Source of the DNA: Cordia subcordata
Taxonomy: Eukaryota > Streptophyta > Magnoliopsida > Boraginales > Cordiaceae
Assembly (NCBI GenBank): GCA_028554755.1
Contig: JAPTOF010000026.1
Coordinates: forward strand, 744,001 to 808,000
Length of the DNA stretch: 64,000 nt
Reading direction: 5' to 3'
Below the pieces are notes generated by a model. The model was not told the DNA's origin and searched no databases. It saw nothing but the letters and a program-made list of their open reading frames with translations. Both the position numbers and the translations under genes were made by a program. Positions 9,622 through 22,390 of this stretch are shown here, in pieces; within the stretch, counting starts at the first letter, position 1, and each line of letters opens with the position of its first letter.

Positions 9622-12600
9622 CTATGCCACTTGAGTAACACCACTTGATGTTTTATGATGCTCTTTCTCATCTATTAATTGGGAACCATGTTTGCTTAAA
9701 TCATATTTTTCCCCATCTCCCCATAATGCATAAGCTTCTTCCCCATGCACTGCATCATCCCCAATCCTCAATTGTTGATCTGGCATACGGAGTGGCATGA
9801 CCAAACTTATTACCTTACAAATTATTGATGTGACAACAAGGTTCCATCCAATAATAAATCCGCCCCCAAGTATTTGTTTCACAATTTGAAAACCTCCAAG
9901 GCCTCTGTAAACACCACCTTTTGAGTTTGTAACAGGCAAGAAAAGTGCACAAAGTGTAGGCTCCGCAAACAACCCTGTAAGAATGCCCCCAAGATAGCCA
10001 GCTACAGCGTGTGTATGAAATACAGCAAGAGTGTCATCAATTTTTTGAAGCAATTTCCACCTTTTGTGAGTGACCATCATGGTAAACCAAGGGATGCTGC
10101 CAGAAAGAATACCCATGACTATGGCTGCCCATCCTTGCACAAGACCTACAAAAGAAGAAAGAATCATAGAGATGAAATATTTCCAACTAAACAGATTAAT
10201 AACCTCCAGTAATTTTGAGATATGCCTAGGATAGATCAAGACTATAGTTATTGGTTTTTGAAATGTTTACCGCATACATTCTGAAAAAAGTATATGAAGG
10301 TACCTGCACCAGGAGTTATGCAAACAAGGCCAGTAATCATCCCTTGAATTGCTCCAATGACTGAAGGTTTATCAAAGAAGATAACATCTAGCCAAGTCCA
10401 CACTAGTAGGCTCGTGGCTGCACAGATGTTAGTGTTGAGTACAGCAATTGAGGAGTCAATGTTTGCACTGTATGGATCTCCACCATTGAACCCAGCCCAC
10501 CCCATCCATAATATACCTGCTCCTGCCAAAGTCAACAGTATGTTGTTTGGTGGAAATCTTTCTCTGTCATCTTTCAATCTCGGACCAACCTATAAGATGA
10601 ACTATTTGAAACAAATTTGAAAAGACTATGTAGGAGTACTTCAAGGTCAAACAAGCAACACGCCATAGAAATAAATGCAATGGTAATGATAAGTGCATGC
10701 CTCTAAGTTTTGAAATATCATGGTCGATCAAGTTCTATACTATTTTCCCAAGTTTTGAGAATTCTACTCTACTGAAGAGAGATTCAATTACTTGTGATAT
10801 TTAAAGGGTGTTTGGCTTTGCTTATTTTATGTGCTTATAAGCACTTAGAAAAAGACATCCTCCTGCATAGTTTTTACTATTTGCTACTTAAAAGCACCAA
10901 TTAAACAAAGCCAAACACCCTATTATTTGCATGCATTTCTCCTTTATGTGATACATTTTTGCTAGTTTAGTCATAAATAATTAACTGATTAAAATATATT
11001 TCAGATGTGTTTATGAGAAGATTACAACAGGATAGAATTCATTGTCACAATGATGATAACAATAATAGTCTCACATTTGGTGGACCATTATCATTGATCA
11101 TATCTAACGTTTGAATTCAAGAATTATTTTTAGAGATAATAATAAATGCAGTCAATTATACAAAATTATTAGCCATACTAATTATATTTAGAATGATTTC
11201 AAACTCTAAAAAGTTAAAGCCCAACACACCTAAAAATAGTTTGCTAGATAGCTATTAGTGTTTTGATTAGACAAAACACTACTTCATCAAGTTATTGTTG
11301 TTTGTTAAAAAAAGAGTCACATTTTTCAGTTGACTTTTCTCAAATGTTAAAAATATTAATGTTTTATAATAATGAGCTTTTTAGGTTTTTCTTGTCACTT
11401 CTACCAATGAAGTTATTATCGCTCTGATTTCTTTCTTTTGTCTTCCTATTATTTCTACTTTTTTATTTCTTCTTTCACAAACATACATTTGAAATAACAC
11501 AAAACTCAATTTCAAATTCTATTCCCTTGTTCTAACTTGCCAAAATCAACTAAAAATTGTAAACTTTATTTGTCAGTTTGTTAGTCTGTTTGACAAAAGA
11601 ATTTGAATTAATTTAAAACATATTTTTATAGTATTGATGCAAATAATTTATCAAAAACTAATTTTAATATGCTTAATAGAGATAATTATCATAAAAATAT
11701 ATTTGCTTATAAAATGAGTTATCTTATTTAGATAATCGTAATAATGATTACAATAATAACATTGACCATATGGCTCTTATGTCCTTCTAGGTAATTTTAC
11801 ATTTATAAGTTTTCCCAACAACTAAGTTTATCGAGCACATTTTCTTCAATCAGTTAGCTAAACAACTATATGTTGATAGATAAAACATACAGGTTCCTAG
11901 GCTATCCAATCAGCTATCCCAATAATTAATTGTGCCAAACAGGTCCTAAATATATAGTTTTTTGAATTTTTATGAGTGTAATAAATACCATTAAAATTTT
12001 GATATCTTTTAGATGGAAATAAGGATTGCTAATAGAGACAATTTTTTTTTAAAACTGTTATCACTAAAAAAAAATAATAATTGACATGGCATGACACATG
12101 TGTGACATATAAGTAAGGGAACTTGAAACAGACATGACATGCGCCAAAGGCAAATATCAATGTGGCATTACACAATGTGGGCTAAGAATGTGACATGACA
12201 CTTTTAGTGATATAGAGTCTAGACTTTTGCTCGAAGGCTGGAAGACTTGACAGAAGCTAATATTGCAACCGGAGGGGCCTAAACGGGTTCGTAGTGTGGT
12301 TCAAGGGCTTCAATCATCGTTATCAAGTATGCCAATGAGTTTGTAACTTGTCAGCAGTTAGCAAATCGTAAAAAAGAATTCAAAATAAGCTCATAACGTA
12401 GAGCATGGGGATTACAGAAGCAGTTATTTATAATTTTTGTACATCAATAGATATATATAAAAAGCGACAAGACAACACAGAATGAATGGCTTCCACCCGA
12501 ACATCGACACAACATCAACTTAATTTACTTTATCCTTCCGGACATATAGCATAGCTTAGCCTAGCCTAGTTTAATGTAGCTTAGGTTAATTTAGCATAGC

Positions 12601-15171
12601 ATTTACATTCTTTCATAGAGAGATTTACATTCTCACACTTAGATACTAGACGTAAAATAATTTAGTATATAAAGCTAAATTGTATAAAATGATGGTATTT
12701 ACTATTAAAAATCACATTTCATTCTAGTTGCCAAATTTTTTTAGTACAAAGTGATCACTTAGCCGTCTTGAGCTTTAATTTCGTCCATTAGACACCCTTT
12801 GACTAACTTATGATGCACTTTTTATTCTTCAAACTGTTACAAGGTTGAAAAATTAGTTTTGCTTCGCCTCTCTTATTTTAAAACGAGAACTCTTAACTTC
12901 ATTTATTGTTTTGCCCAGTCTTTGATTGTAAGGGGATAAAGTAGTATCTCATATTCATTAGGGTGCATTGCTTTGCATTCTTCTCTTCTTTATTGAGAGT
13001 GGCATGTTCGCATCTCTTAGGGTCTATTTGGATTGATTTTTTTTTAGAAAAAAATACTTTTTTTTTTAAAAAGTTACATTAAATTTACAATAACTATTTG
13101 ATTTGTTATCCAAAAAAATTGAAACTTTGAAAAAAAGCTCAAATACAGTTTTTTTTAGGAGCCAAAATTTTCAACTTCTCAAAAAAAACTATTTTTTTAG
13201 AAGCTGTTAAAAAAAACGCTTTTGAAAAAAGCTAATCCAAACGAGTCCTTAGTAGAATATAGAGTTTAGTTTTTGCCCCCATATCTTTTTTTATTTTCAC
13301 CAACTTTGCCCTTTTGACTAATTTCAAAATGTTCTTACTTACCCGTTTAGAGGATAATTCAAAACAATATAAAAGGTAATACTTAGTTGTAATGCTCAAA
13401 ATCCCCTACATAGATAAAGTGATAATTTCTAGGAAATCCAAGTAGAAAATTAGTTGAATTGAATGTTAATTTAAGCCTCTCATCTTATACTACAAAAATT
13501 ATACAATAAAATCATAGATGTGAAAGACCCAACCTAATTGATTAGACAAAATCAATCTGATGCATGACATATTATTGATCATAAAAACTTTGATTTTTCT
13601 CCAACACTGCAAAATAATGTACTCTTGTAATTTTTTGTTCTCTTTTAGTGTCTTACAGTACTTGTACAAAAAGTATTCACTTTATGCGGATTGTGCTACC
13701 TAAACGCTAACTAACCAGTGTGCATTCAAACAAGAAATTAAGATTATCATTTCATTTTTTTTGGAGAAAATTTTACCATTCTCTTTCTAACCATATATGC
13801 CTATTAATAGTTACAGTTAAACTAAGTACTAAAACATGGCCCTCTAACTATTTTCTTAACACATTATAGCTAGGAGCGACACTTGGACAAGTAAACCTAA
13901 CATGGCATGACACATGCGAAGAATGAACAGTGACATGGCATTACACAAAATGGACCTAGAGTACGACTTGGCACTTTGTAGGCTATGTTTGGATTGATTT
14001 TTTTTAAAAATATATATATATATTTTTTAAAAAAAATTACATTAAATTTGTAATAATTATTTAATTTGACTTTAAAAAAATTAAAAATTTAAAAAAAAAC
14101 TCAATTACAATTATTTTTTAAAAGTTAAAATTTTTAATTTTAAAAAAATTGTTAAAAAAATGATTTTAAAAACACCAATCCAAACAGGCCCTTAGCAAAA
14201 TAAAGGGTAGACTCTGGCCTTATGGCTCAATAAGAGTAACGGGTCACACTCGGAGGAGCATAAAATGGTTCTTAATATGATTCAAAGGATTAGAAGAGGT
14301 TCCAACAACATGGTCAAAACACCATTGCCCCTACCATATCCCTACAAACTGTAAAACTTTTCATTAATATTAGAAATCAAGTTGATCAGTTCGAAATATA
14401 TATACATATATATATATATATATGACCATGCTTGTTATAATATTGTAGTGAAACTCTCTCGGATGAGCTGATGATGAATAGCATCAGCAGCAAAATCAAA
14501 GAAGTTGCAAGGATACTGACCCAGTAAGCAGCAGTGAAGCCAGCAATTCCGGAAGAAAGATGAATAACATATCCACCAGAGTAGTCCATCACACCCCAAT
14601 GAAACAAGAACCCTCCACCCCACAAACTGAACGCCCCAACAGTGTACGAGAAAGTGAGCCACAGAGGAACAAACATCATCCACGCCTTAATGTTCATCCT
14701 CCCAAGCAACGACCCACCCAATATTATCACCGTGATGGCTGCAAAAACGCACTGAAACCACACCATCGCGGCGGCCGGGTAGAACGGCTCGATGGTGGCT
14801 GTCTCCACCGTCCCGTTGTGAAACTTGTGGGTGGTGGCAGGGAGTTCCGACTGCTTGATCAGAAACTTCTGGCCGAGCGCAGGCCCGGCCTTGCCCCAGA
14901 ACGGCAGGAGCTTTTCGCCGAAGGACATTTTGTAAGCCCACACCACCCAACAGATGACCACGGCGGCGAATGCGTAGAGAGCCATGAAGGCTGAGTTTAC
15001 TGCCCATTTTTTCTTGACTATGCTGCCGTAGAGGATGACTAGGCCTGGCACGCTCTGGAGGCCTACGAGTGTGGCGGAGATCATTTGCCATGCGTTGTCT
15101 CCTTTGTTCAGCCACTCCGGCGTCGCCGCCGACGTGTTTTGGTAGGCTACTGGTACTGCTACGGAAGCCAT
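9622..15171 (-). CDS. AMT2: ammonium transporter, AMT2 type
   Basis: Encodes a plasma-membrane ammonium transporter of the AMT/MEP/Rh family, AMT2 branch. Exons (transcript order): 15171-14521, 10589-10304, 10145-9622; 651+286+524 bp give 486 aa, the usual length. Splice sites are GT..AG (TGG|gtcagt, ATAG|GTTGGT, GCAG|gtacct, TGTAG|GTCTTG). The AMT signature spans intron 1: [17 protein letters not shown] (from residue 196) with the first pore His at about 204, followed by AAYWVGPR. The second twin His is at about 358 in [10 protein letters not shown]. Other conserved blocks are [20 protein letters not shown] and the cytosolic tail [15 protein letters not shown]. About 11 hydrophobic segments are expected. 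ATG 15171 was chosen because it begins the family-like N terminus; an in-frame ATG at 15282 adds 37 residues without family character. Exon 1 is clearly more GC-rich than its surroundings. No break was seen, so it is probably functional. Confidence 0.93.
10804..10922. mobile_element. 119-bp MITE, Tourist-like
   Basis: Terminal inverted repeats AAGGGTGTTTGGCTTTG and CAAAGCCAAACACCCTA enclose a short A/T-rich core, and TTA flanks both ends (10801-10803, 10923-10925). TTA duplication is typical of PIF/Harbinger-derived MITEs. Confidence 0.7.
13020..13248. mobile_element. 229-bp MITE, Tourist-like, copy 1
   Basis: Ends GGGTCTATTTGGATTGA and CTAATCCAAACGAGTCC are imperfect inverted repeats with TTA on both sides (13017-13019, 13249-13251). 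The core is A/T homopolymer-rich. It is related to the element at 13981-14191. Confidence 0.75.
13981..14191. mobile_element. 211-bp MITE, Tourist-like, copy 2
   Basis: Same family as 13020-13248: shared TIR (TTTGGATTGATTTTTTTT, CAATCCAAACAGGCCC) and shared core (ACATTAAATTTGTAATAATT). The right flank is TTA (14192-14194); the left is GTA, probably a mutated duplication. Confidence 0.75.
14394..14423. repeat. TA microsatellite
   Basis: A nearly uninterrupted AT/TA run lies in AMT2 intron 1. Confidence 0.9.
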
Positions 15172-16027
15172 CACGACGACTTCTCTACTGCCACTTTGCG
15201 ATGTAGTGTGTATATTGCCAATGGCTGGTAAATGCTTTGAACAAGTTAAACAGGGGATATATGCGTATGTGTCTATACACACTAAAATTAGAAGTCAAGA
15301 AATTATTTTTTTTCCCCCTCAAAAACACTTCTGCTATTTGTCTATCCTAATTTATTTATTATAGTTAACATGTTGAAGCATGATTTGTTTATAACGTGTG
15401 TGCAAAAAATTTAATATTTTTAAATTGGTGTTGTGAGTTTTGTGATTGAGATCATTTAATTTTTAGGTATCTCGAGTTATCAATTCATCTAAAAGTTTAA
15501 GTTTATAAAAGAGATTGGATTGTATTTATTTATTGTATAGTCAAAGTTATAGAGTGATTTTAGTAATAATGCTGCACAACTTGGAAATTGATATGGTAGA
15601 AACTGGTTTAAGGGTTAAGTTTTGGTAAGCGGGGTTGTGATAGATATGTAAGGATTACCTTAATCAATTGGAATGTTTCAAAATTGATTAATATAATAAA
15701 TTATATAAAATTAATAACATAAACTAAATTTATATGAATTCCGTTGTTGCACGTAATAGTACAAATATATTGTACAAGTTCCGTGAAGAATAACACCAGA
15801 AAAACAGACAAATAGAAGTTGACTACGTACAGGAAGATGAAGTGAAGAAAGATGCGAGAATCCATATACAAACAAAAAGGAATCTAGTTTGCTGCCGTGA
15901 ATCAAGTCAGTTTTAGGTGCCAACATGATTCACCACATGCCAACTATAAGAAAAACAAATTATTAAACTGCAGATTGACTCAAACTAGTACCTATCCACA
16001 TTTAATAATAACACTTATATTATTACA

Positions 16028-16070
16028 CTAGTATAACATCCGTGTCAAACACGAATTGTGAAATATACAA
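16028..16070 (-). other. Helitron-like 3' end (minus)
   Basis: The minus strand reads CGTGTTTGACACG, a short stem-loop, followed about 9 nt later by CTAGT. Helitrons end in CTRR shortly after a hairpin. No 5' end was located, so this is tentative. Confidence 0.3.
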
Positions 16071-17755
16071 TTCTTTTTTCAAAAAATAGAGTTTTTTTAT
16101 ATTAATTTAAACATTGTTATCAAATTGTATTTTAAGAATTAAATACACATGGATTTGTATAGAAAAAAGAATTTATGTTTCTCTTTTAATACTAACTGTG
16201 CTAATTCAATAATATTTTAACTCTACCAATAAGTTAAACTTAAATAAATGTATATCGTCTTTTCTTTTTCCAAACAAAGACCTTTGTTTTCCTTTTTTAA
16301 CTTTCTGAATTTAAGTATCCTATTTAATTACTGTAGATATTTTATAAGAAAAATTATTGTTATTAATGGATAAGAACACTAATAATTTTACATATAAGAA
16401 TACACATAAAAAATACAAATAAATTCTAAAAAATAAAAAGTAAACAAAATATTAACATGAGATAAGTACCTGAATATCAAGCTATTTAGGAATAAAGGAA
16501 TACATACTACCAATTTTGCAATAAAAAGATCATTTTGAAAGAAATGATAGATACGATACGGAAGTTTCAAAAGAAGACAGTTAATCGAAGGGACAAAATA
16601 AAATTAAAAGTCTAAAAGATCTACAATGTGTAATAGCATATGTGGGTAAAAGTTTCACTAAAAAAAAACATAATATAGAATATAGGATTTGAATATGAAA
16701 AACATATGAATAAAAAGGCAATTTCTCGATATTAACCAAAACTCAATAATGATATTATACAATAATGATATAATAAGTAAATTGCAGTAATTTTCAATTA
16801 TAGTAATAGAAAATAATTAAAATAGGTAATAATTTGATAACAACTAAATTGAGAGTTACCATAGATATCTGCAATCAATCCAGATTGTATGTCATAATTC
16901 TCGGATGTAACATGTAAATATTAAAATAAATTAGTAAATCAATATAAATCTCACTAAAATAAAACAAAATCATTTACTCACCAAATATAGCAGTTGATAT
17001 CATTGTAATGTAAGAGAGCCACATCGCAAAAGAATTTTAAGAATACTATTTGTGTGACACTTGTTATTATTCTATTGTAAAGGGTTCTTCTATACAATAT
17101 AATATAGATAAAGAAATAATCATAAAATTTTTTATTTTTTTGCCCAAAATTTTGCCTTTTTTGGCTGACATGTTCATCTTGTTAATTGCCATGTAACTAC
17201 AGGATTATATTTGTATAGCCGACACGTGTATTTTATCTGTTGATGATTTTATTACTAAAATAATAAAAAGTATACAGCTTATTTGCTGGAACATCAATTT
17301 AGGCTCTTTGCATGCATAATGATAAAGATGATTGACTTTATCTTTTTTATTTCCTTTTATATTTTAATCCAAAAGTATATTCACTGGCCACTGAATTGGA
17401 AATTCGTGTATTGATAAAATATTTACTTGGGAAATCTTATTAAATATTCTTACCAAAGACCCAGTAGTCTAGTGGTATACCTCTCAATTTTTTTTATGAG
17501 TGATCCATCGATTAATTCTTGTTAGAGGTGTGTTGTAACCAGCCTTTGGCCTCCCTTAAAGTGAAAAAAAATATATTTTACCCATAATTATCAAAATACT
17601 CTTTTTTAAAAATATGTAAAATATTTGCTATTTTCGTATTTACCCTTTTTTCATCCAACTTGACTATTTTATCCTCTATACCATTTCTGTAAAAACTATA
17701 AATTGCTTATTTAATTTCTAAATTTATATTATATTATTTTCGAAAAATGTTCACC

Positions 17756-17783
17756 CTATGCATCGCACAAGTGTTAGACTAGT
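17756..17783 (+). other. Helitron-like 3' end (plus)
   Basis: TATGCATCGCACAAGTGTTAG leads to CTAGT. A similar TATGCATTGCACGAG .. CTAGT string occurs at 53056-53081. The shared hairpin-like core plus CTAG suggests a decayed Helitron family end, but no start was identified. Confidence 0.3.
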
Positions 17784-17818
17784 TGTATATAATTAGAAAT
17801 GTTTATTGACTATTTTAA

Positions 17819-17987
17819 GAGGGTGTTTGAGAGTCCTTATAAGTTGGTCAAACCTATTTATAAGGAAAAAAAAAGATTTATGCATTTGGCAAATCAGGTT
17901 TATAAGCAGATAAAGTTAACTTATAAGCAGCTAAAAGAAAATCATCCCCAACTCTTTGTTAACTACTTATAAACCATAAGAGTTTAC

Positions 17988-18024
<37 letters not shown>

Positions 18025-18257
18025 CCTCTTAAAAAACATAAAAATAACTACCCCTTAATTAATGAAATGTCCTTGTTAGTTATTTTAATAAATGCAACCT
18101 GTTGATAAGCATATATTATCAATAATGTCAGTAGCTTATAGGCACACTTTATCAAAATACTTTTCTACTTATTTGTTATTATTTATAAGCATCAAAAGTT
18201 GCTAATAAGTATCAATTACTTATGAGCAGTTTAGAAAAAGCAAAGATAAATACTCTC
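17819..18257. mobile_element. ~439-bp MITE-like element
   Basis: Left end GAGGGTGTTTGAGAG with CTTATAAG pairs imperfectly with a right end ending AAATACTCTC, preceded by CTTATGAGCAG. Internal CTTATAAGCAG motifs point both ways. The left end resembles that of the 33355-33941 MITE. An AT microsatellite (17990-18020) lies inside. Confidence 0.5.
17990..18020. repeat. AT microsatellite
   Basis: A continuous AT dinucleotide run of about 30 bp. Confidence 0.9.
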
Positions 18258-18794
18258 TGAGTACATGTTGATAGTAGACTTGCAGTGAAACAAAAACAAG
18301 CTGTTTGAATTCTGTAGCTAGGCTCGAGTTTGACCTGTTAAAGATTCTTTCAAAATTATTAATCCAAGTTCAAAGTTTATTATCAAGTATTTTTCAATCT
18401 AGAAATCTCGGCTCAACATTTAATATCTTGATAATTACAAGATCTCTAAAGAAGAAAGCTACTTAAATTTGCCTTGTATATTTGTTCACAGTTTTTAACT
18501 GTCTAAAGTGATGGGTGCGAGAATCATGATCCAATCAGACACTAAAGTGGTATTTCAGAAGATGCAACTTTGACAATGGTTAGGATAATTAGGTAGGTGA
18601 TAACAAAGATAATTTGGTCACAAAAATATACATTTTATGATCGATAGTATAGCAATCACTAGATTCAGTCAACAAAAATCACTTTTCTAGTAGTGGAATA
18701 CTTGCCTAGTCAGCACGTTAGGACTCAATCAATCCTCCACCAGAGCCAAGCTCCACTTTTAGACCTAGACTTAGGCCTCACACCATCATCAATA
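18258..18794. other. spacer, nothing recognised
   Basis: No ORF, TE end or RNA gene could be supported. Confidence 0.4.
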
Positions 18795-18803
18795 GCACCT
18801 AAT

Positions 18804-19860
18804 TAGTGGCAGAACCAAGATTTTTAATTAGGAATGGTGAAAAATATTTTTACCCTAAATTATGATTCGGGTCAAATTTTCAATCCAACTTACAAAATAA
18901 TTATTTCTAAAATAATAATGAAGTTTAAAACAAAATATCATATATCAATAAAGAAAGCTTTCCAGCTCACAAAATAGTTATCCTGCCCAAAAAAAAAAAA
19001 ATCACAAGATAGTTACTTCTAAAATAATAATAAATTGTAAAATAAAATATTATATATCAATAAAGAAAAACCTATTTTTGATTGTTGAAAAGATTGCTTT
19101 ATGATAATATATACTTTTATCTGCGCATTTTAAAGTTAAATTTATTTTCACATCTTAAGCTGAATTCTAAAACATAAAGTTAAATTTATTTTCACATCTT
19201 AAGTTGAATTCTAAAACAATTACAAGCTAATAACAAATATAGTATTAATAAAGAATAAGAAAGTTCCTATTTTCCTACCATTGACAAGAATAAAAAAAAT
19301 AAAATTAATGATTTGCCAATATAAAATATCAACAATATCCATATATAAGCATGAGTCATGTGTATAAAACTATTTAAAAACTAAAATTGAAGTGAACACT
19401 AACCTGATTCACGAAGCGAGAGGTTTTTGTAATTTTTGCGATGGTGATTTGCAAATAATGTTTTAACTTGTGAGGAGTAGTTTGAGATAATAAATATTTA
19501 ATAAATTTAAAAAACTGAAAAAAGAAGCGATTTGTAAATGTTTAAAAATTGAAAAAAATAAAGTGATTTATGATTTTATATATATATACACATACATAAA
19601 GAACCTTGTTTTTTTTTTTCTTTTTAAGATGAAAGGGTAGTGGTGTTGACTAGTTTTCTTGTTTATGTTAAAGTGACGTGCTATTTGGACCCTGGGTTCT
19701 TTCTTTCTTTCTTTCTTTTTTTCTTTTACTAGTGTTCCTTGGGCCGTGGCAAAACTTATATATTCGAAACTTTTATTCTACAAAGTAAAAAATAAATAAA
19801 AAATTTTAAAAATGAGGGATGGTGGCCACCACGGCACACCACCAATGTGCGTCTGCCCTT
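18804..19860. mobile_element. 1057-bp non-autonomous DNA element with 9-bp TSD (MULE-like)
   Basis: GCACCTAAT is repeated exactly on both sides (18795-18803, 19861-19869). Ends TAGTGGCAGAACC and, on the other strand, AAGGGCAGACGC share a short GGCAGA core, so TIRs are weak. Nine-base duplications fit Mutator-like elements. Inside are short tandem copies (AAAGTTAAATTTATTTTCAC at about 19130-19210; AAATATCATATATCAATAAA near 18935 with a close variant near 19050). There is no transposase ORF. Confidence 0.5.
19697..19726. repeat. TTCT microsatellite
   Basis: An imperfect CTTT/TTCT repeat lies inside the MULE-like element. Confidence 0.8.
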
Positions 19861-20280
19861 GCACCTAATGTCCCATTATATTACTAGAAGGCATATGGTT
19901 GATACCCTTTACCAAGTTAGCAATGCTAGTCACCTGAGTTGATTTGGATTATCTATGGGCCACAAATGACTATAAATGTAAGCCCCATGACTTATTTGAG
20001 GTAACATATATAGGCTAATATTTTAGCTCTTTTTCAAAATTCAAGAATTGACTTAAAAGTGTCTAACCTATCCTACGAGATTATGCATCCATTTAGATAT
20101 TCAACTAGGTCTGTAAGGACGCAGTCCTTCAAGATTGCAATTCCCATGCTATTAGTTGGGTCTATGAATCCTCAGCCAAAAAAAAAAATCTAAATCAATA
20201 AGAATACTCGTAACTTGATATATTATTGTCCAAACTATATGCACAAACCCACAATGATCAAATAATTCTTTTTTTTTAAA

Positions 20281-20785
20281 GATGGGTAAAATGCATGTTA
20301 ACCCGTTGTGGTTTGTTGATTAGCTGATTACCTCTTGTGATAGCTTTAAAACTTACCACATATCCCCCTGTGCTTTTTAGAAGATAATACATGATATTCT
20401 ATCTTTGCGTTTTCTATTTCAATTAACTTATTTTGCATCATGAGCATCTTTCTTGCATCTATGGTCATTAAAATTTGTAATGTGTTATATATTTCCACAA
20501 AAATACATAAATTTTTAGCTAATTATGACTAAATAATAACGAAAAAAAGAGGTGATGTGCAACTTTTTAAAAAGTACAAGTGAGTAATGTAATAAGTTTT
20601 GAAAACACAGGGGGTAGTTAGCTAACTAGACAAACTACATGGAGTAATTAACTAATTAGATAAATCACACAGGTTAACGTGCCATCTTTTAAAAAGCACA
20701 TGGAGTAATGTAGTAAGTTTTAAAACACAAGAGGGTGATCAGCTAATTACAAAAATTACATAGGGTAATGTGAATTTTTTATTTA
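20281..20785. mobile_element. foldback MITE with long inverted arms
   Basis: The left arm (GGGTAAAATGCATGTTAACC .. TAGCTGATTA .. TTTAAAACTTACCACAT) is inverted at 20680-20785 (ATGTAGTAAGTTTTAAAACA .. GATCAGCTAATTA .. GGGTAATGTGAA). Partial copies of the arm recur in the middle. No duplication of the target was certain. Confidence 0.5.
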
Positions 20786-20845
20786 TGAAACTAAAGCGTG
20801 TGTTGGGGTTTTGAACGACACTTCGAAACCCTCTCTCTATATATA

Positions 20846-20878
<33 letters not shown>

Positions 20879-21870
20879 CAATCCTGAAACCCTAAAAGCA
20901 CGCTTTGAATTCAAAAATTAACCTAGATAAATTCTCATTCTATTGAATCCTTAATTTATCAAAGATTAGAAACACAGATAATAGGGTTGAAAAGATAAAA
21001 AGAAAATAATTTGCCACAAAGTAAAAATACCTTGATAAGAAAATTAATTTTCGGTGCAACCAAGGAACGCAAAACGCTTCACTTATAAAAGTATAGAGAA
21101 ATTGGCAAAACCAATGTAATTGTATGTAAATCTAAACAAACCTCCATGTTTTCTAGCTAAAAAAAAAAAAAGGATTATTAATGCTCCCTTAAGATCCCAA
21201 TCCTAAAAAGAAGGAATAAAACAACTCTACTTCTAACTGGGCTAGTCTAATTCCACTTCTTAATGTGCTAGCCTCGTACTTGTAACTTCATGGCCTAGCT
21301 ACAAGAATTTTCTAATTAAATGGATTGGCCATAAATCACTCTGCTGCAATGGCCTGCCCACGGAAGTTTTTTGCTTTCATGGATTGGCCATTATACTCTA
21401 TGCCACAACTTAATGGCACGGACATGAAAATTTTTATGTAATTTTTTTATTTATTATGTAATAAAATTGTCCTATGTTCACTTTATCTATATTTTTATTA
21501 AATATATTAAATATTATTTATTTAGACTTATAATCCCTTTCTACACAATTATTAAAAAAAAGATTAAATTAATGAACCAATATAACACTACTAAAATTTT
21601 TTTTTAATTAAAATGAACTAACAAACCAATTATATATAAGAGGTCTATTATATATCACACAAATAATTCATATAATAATGGATAATTATATGTGTAATAA
21701 TAAAGTTACAATTTAATGGTTGAAGCTCTTATGTGAAAATTATTGCACAAAAAAATTTGTGGTTTAGTGGTTTAAGCTTTACAATTAAAATAAGAGGTAA
21801 AAGGTTATAAATTCAAACCTTGTCCCTTATATATTTGGTATTTTTTAGATTATTTATTAAATAAATGATA
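20786..21870. other. spacer, A/T-rich, no gene seen
   Basis: Contains a TA/TG microsatellite at 20839-20879 and no ORF worth reporting. A segment near 21755-21830 (AGTGGTTTAAGC .. AAATTCAAACCTTGTCCC) recalls a decayed tRNA-related repeat. Confidence 0.35.
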
Positions 21871-21873
21871 AAC

Positions 21874-22022
21874 TTTTAAAGATTATTTGTTAAATAAATG
21901 ATAAAATGATTATAATTGTAATAATAATACACAAGTGGACTTGCAGATATTTTTAAGATTATTAATTAAATAAATGATCAAATAATTATAATTGTAATTA
22001 CAATACACAAGTGGACTTGCAG
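21874..22022. repeat. two tandem ~73-bp units
   Basis: Units 21874-21946 and 21951-22022 both run from TTTTAA through AAATAAATGAT and TATAATTGTAAT to ACACAAGTGGACTTGCAG, with a few substitutions. Confidence 0.8.
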
Positions 22023-22099
22023 TCTAATAGTTAAAGTTTAAACATTTAATTAAGAGGTCATGGGTGCAAACCTTGTTCCTTACATATTTTAATTTTTAA

Positions 22100-22390
22100 G
22101 TAAAACATAGGCCTGTGAGTCAACCTATCCCAAGTTTAGCCCAGCCCAGCCCATCACCAGGTCCGTGAGCTTAGCTGGGCCCAACCCAGCCTGATTAAAG
22201 CTTAGGCCTGGTCCATCAACATTCGGTCTTTGCGTGCTTGGGACAACCCATCACTAGGCCCACGAGTTTGCGTAGTCCAGCCCAGCTCAAGTTGGCTATA
22301 TATGGGTTTGGCCCCTTATACGAGCTAGGCCTAGGTCCCCTTGATATCCAGCCAGGCTGGGCCGGATCAGCTGCCATCTTGACTCAAGGG
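22100..22390. other. CCCAGCC/GGGCTGG-rich segment
   Basis: A GC-richer stretch with many CCAGCCCAG, GGCCC and CTAGGCC words, otherwise unlike its A/T-rich surroundings. No ORF or known element was recognised. Confidence 0.35.

Larger units (their letters stand above)
10590..14520 (-). other. AMT2 intron 1 (3931 bp)
   Basis: An unusually long intron for this gene. It holds three TTA-flanked MITEs (10804-10922, 13020-13248, 13981-14191) and a TA microsatellite at 14394-14423 near the exon 1 donor side. The rest is A/T-rich with no ORF supported. Confidence 0.85.
15172..17818. other. AMT2 upstream region and spacer
   Basis: The first few hundred bases should contain the AMT2 promoter; a weak TATA-like ATATAT lies near 15254-15260 on the minus strand. 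A segment at 15478-15540 resembles the small repeats at 34706-34800 and 35320-35390. No ORF with recognisable content was found. Helitron-like ends are listed separately. Confidence 0.4.

Noticed and set aside
14386..14520. Continuation of AMT2 exon 1 past VSILATS
   Set aside because: Family sequence stops at AAYW and resumes in exon 2 with VGPR; a GT donor lies exactly there.
14560..14994. 144-aa plus-strand ORF
   Set aside because: Antisense of AMT2 exon 1; the sense strand matches the transporter family throughout.
17461..17480. tRNA-like phrase AGTAGTCTAGTGGTATACC
   Set aside because: No cloverleaf or B box follows at the proper distance; it looks like a common plant repeat.
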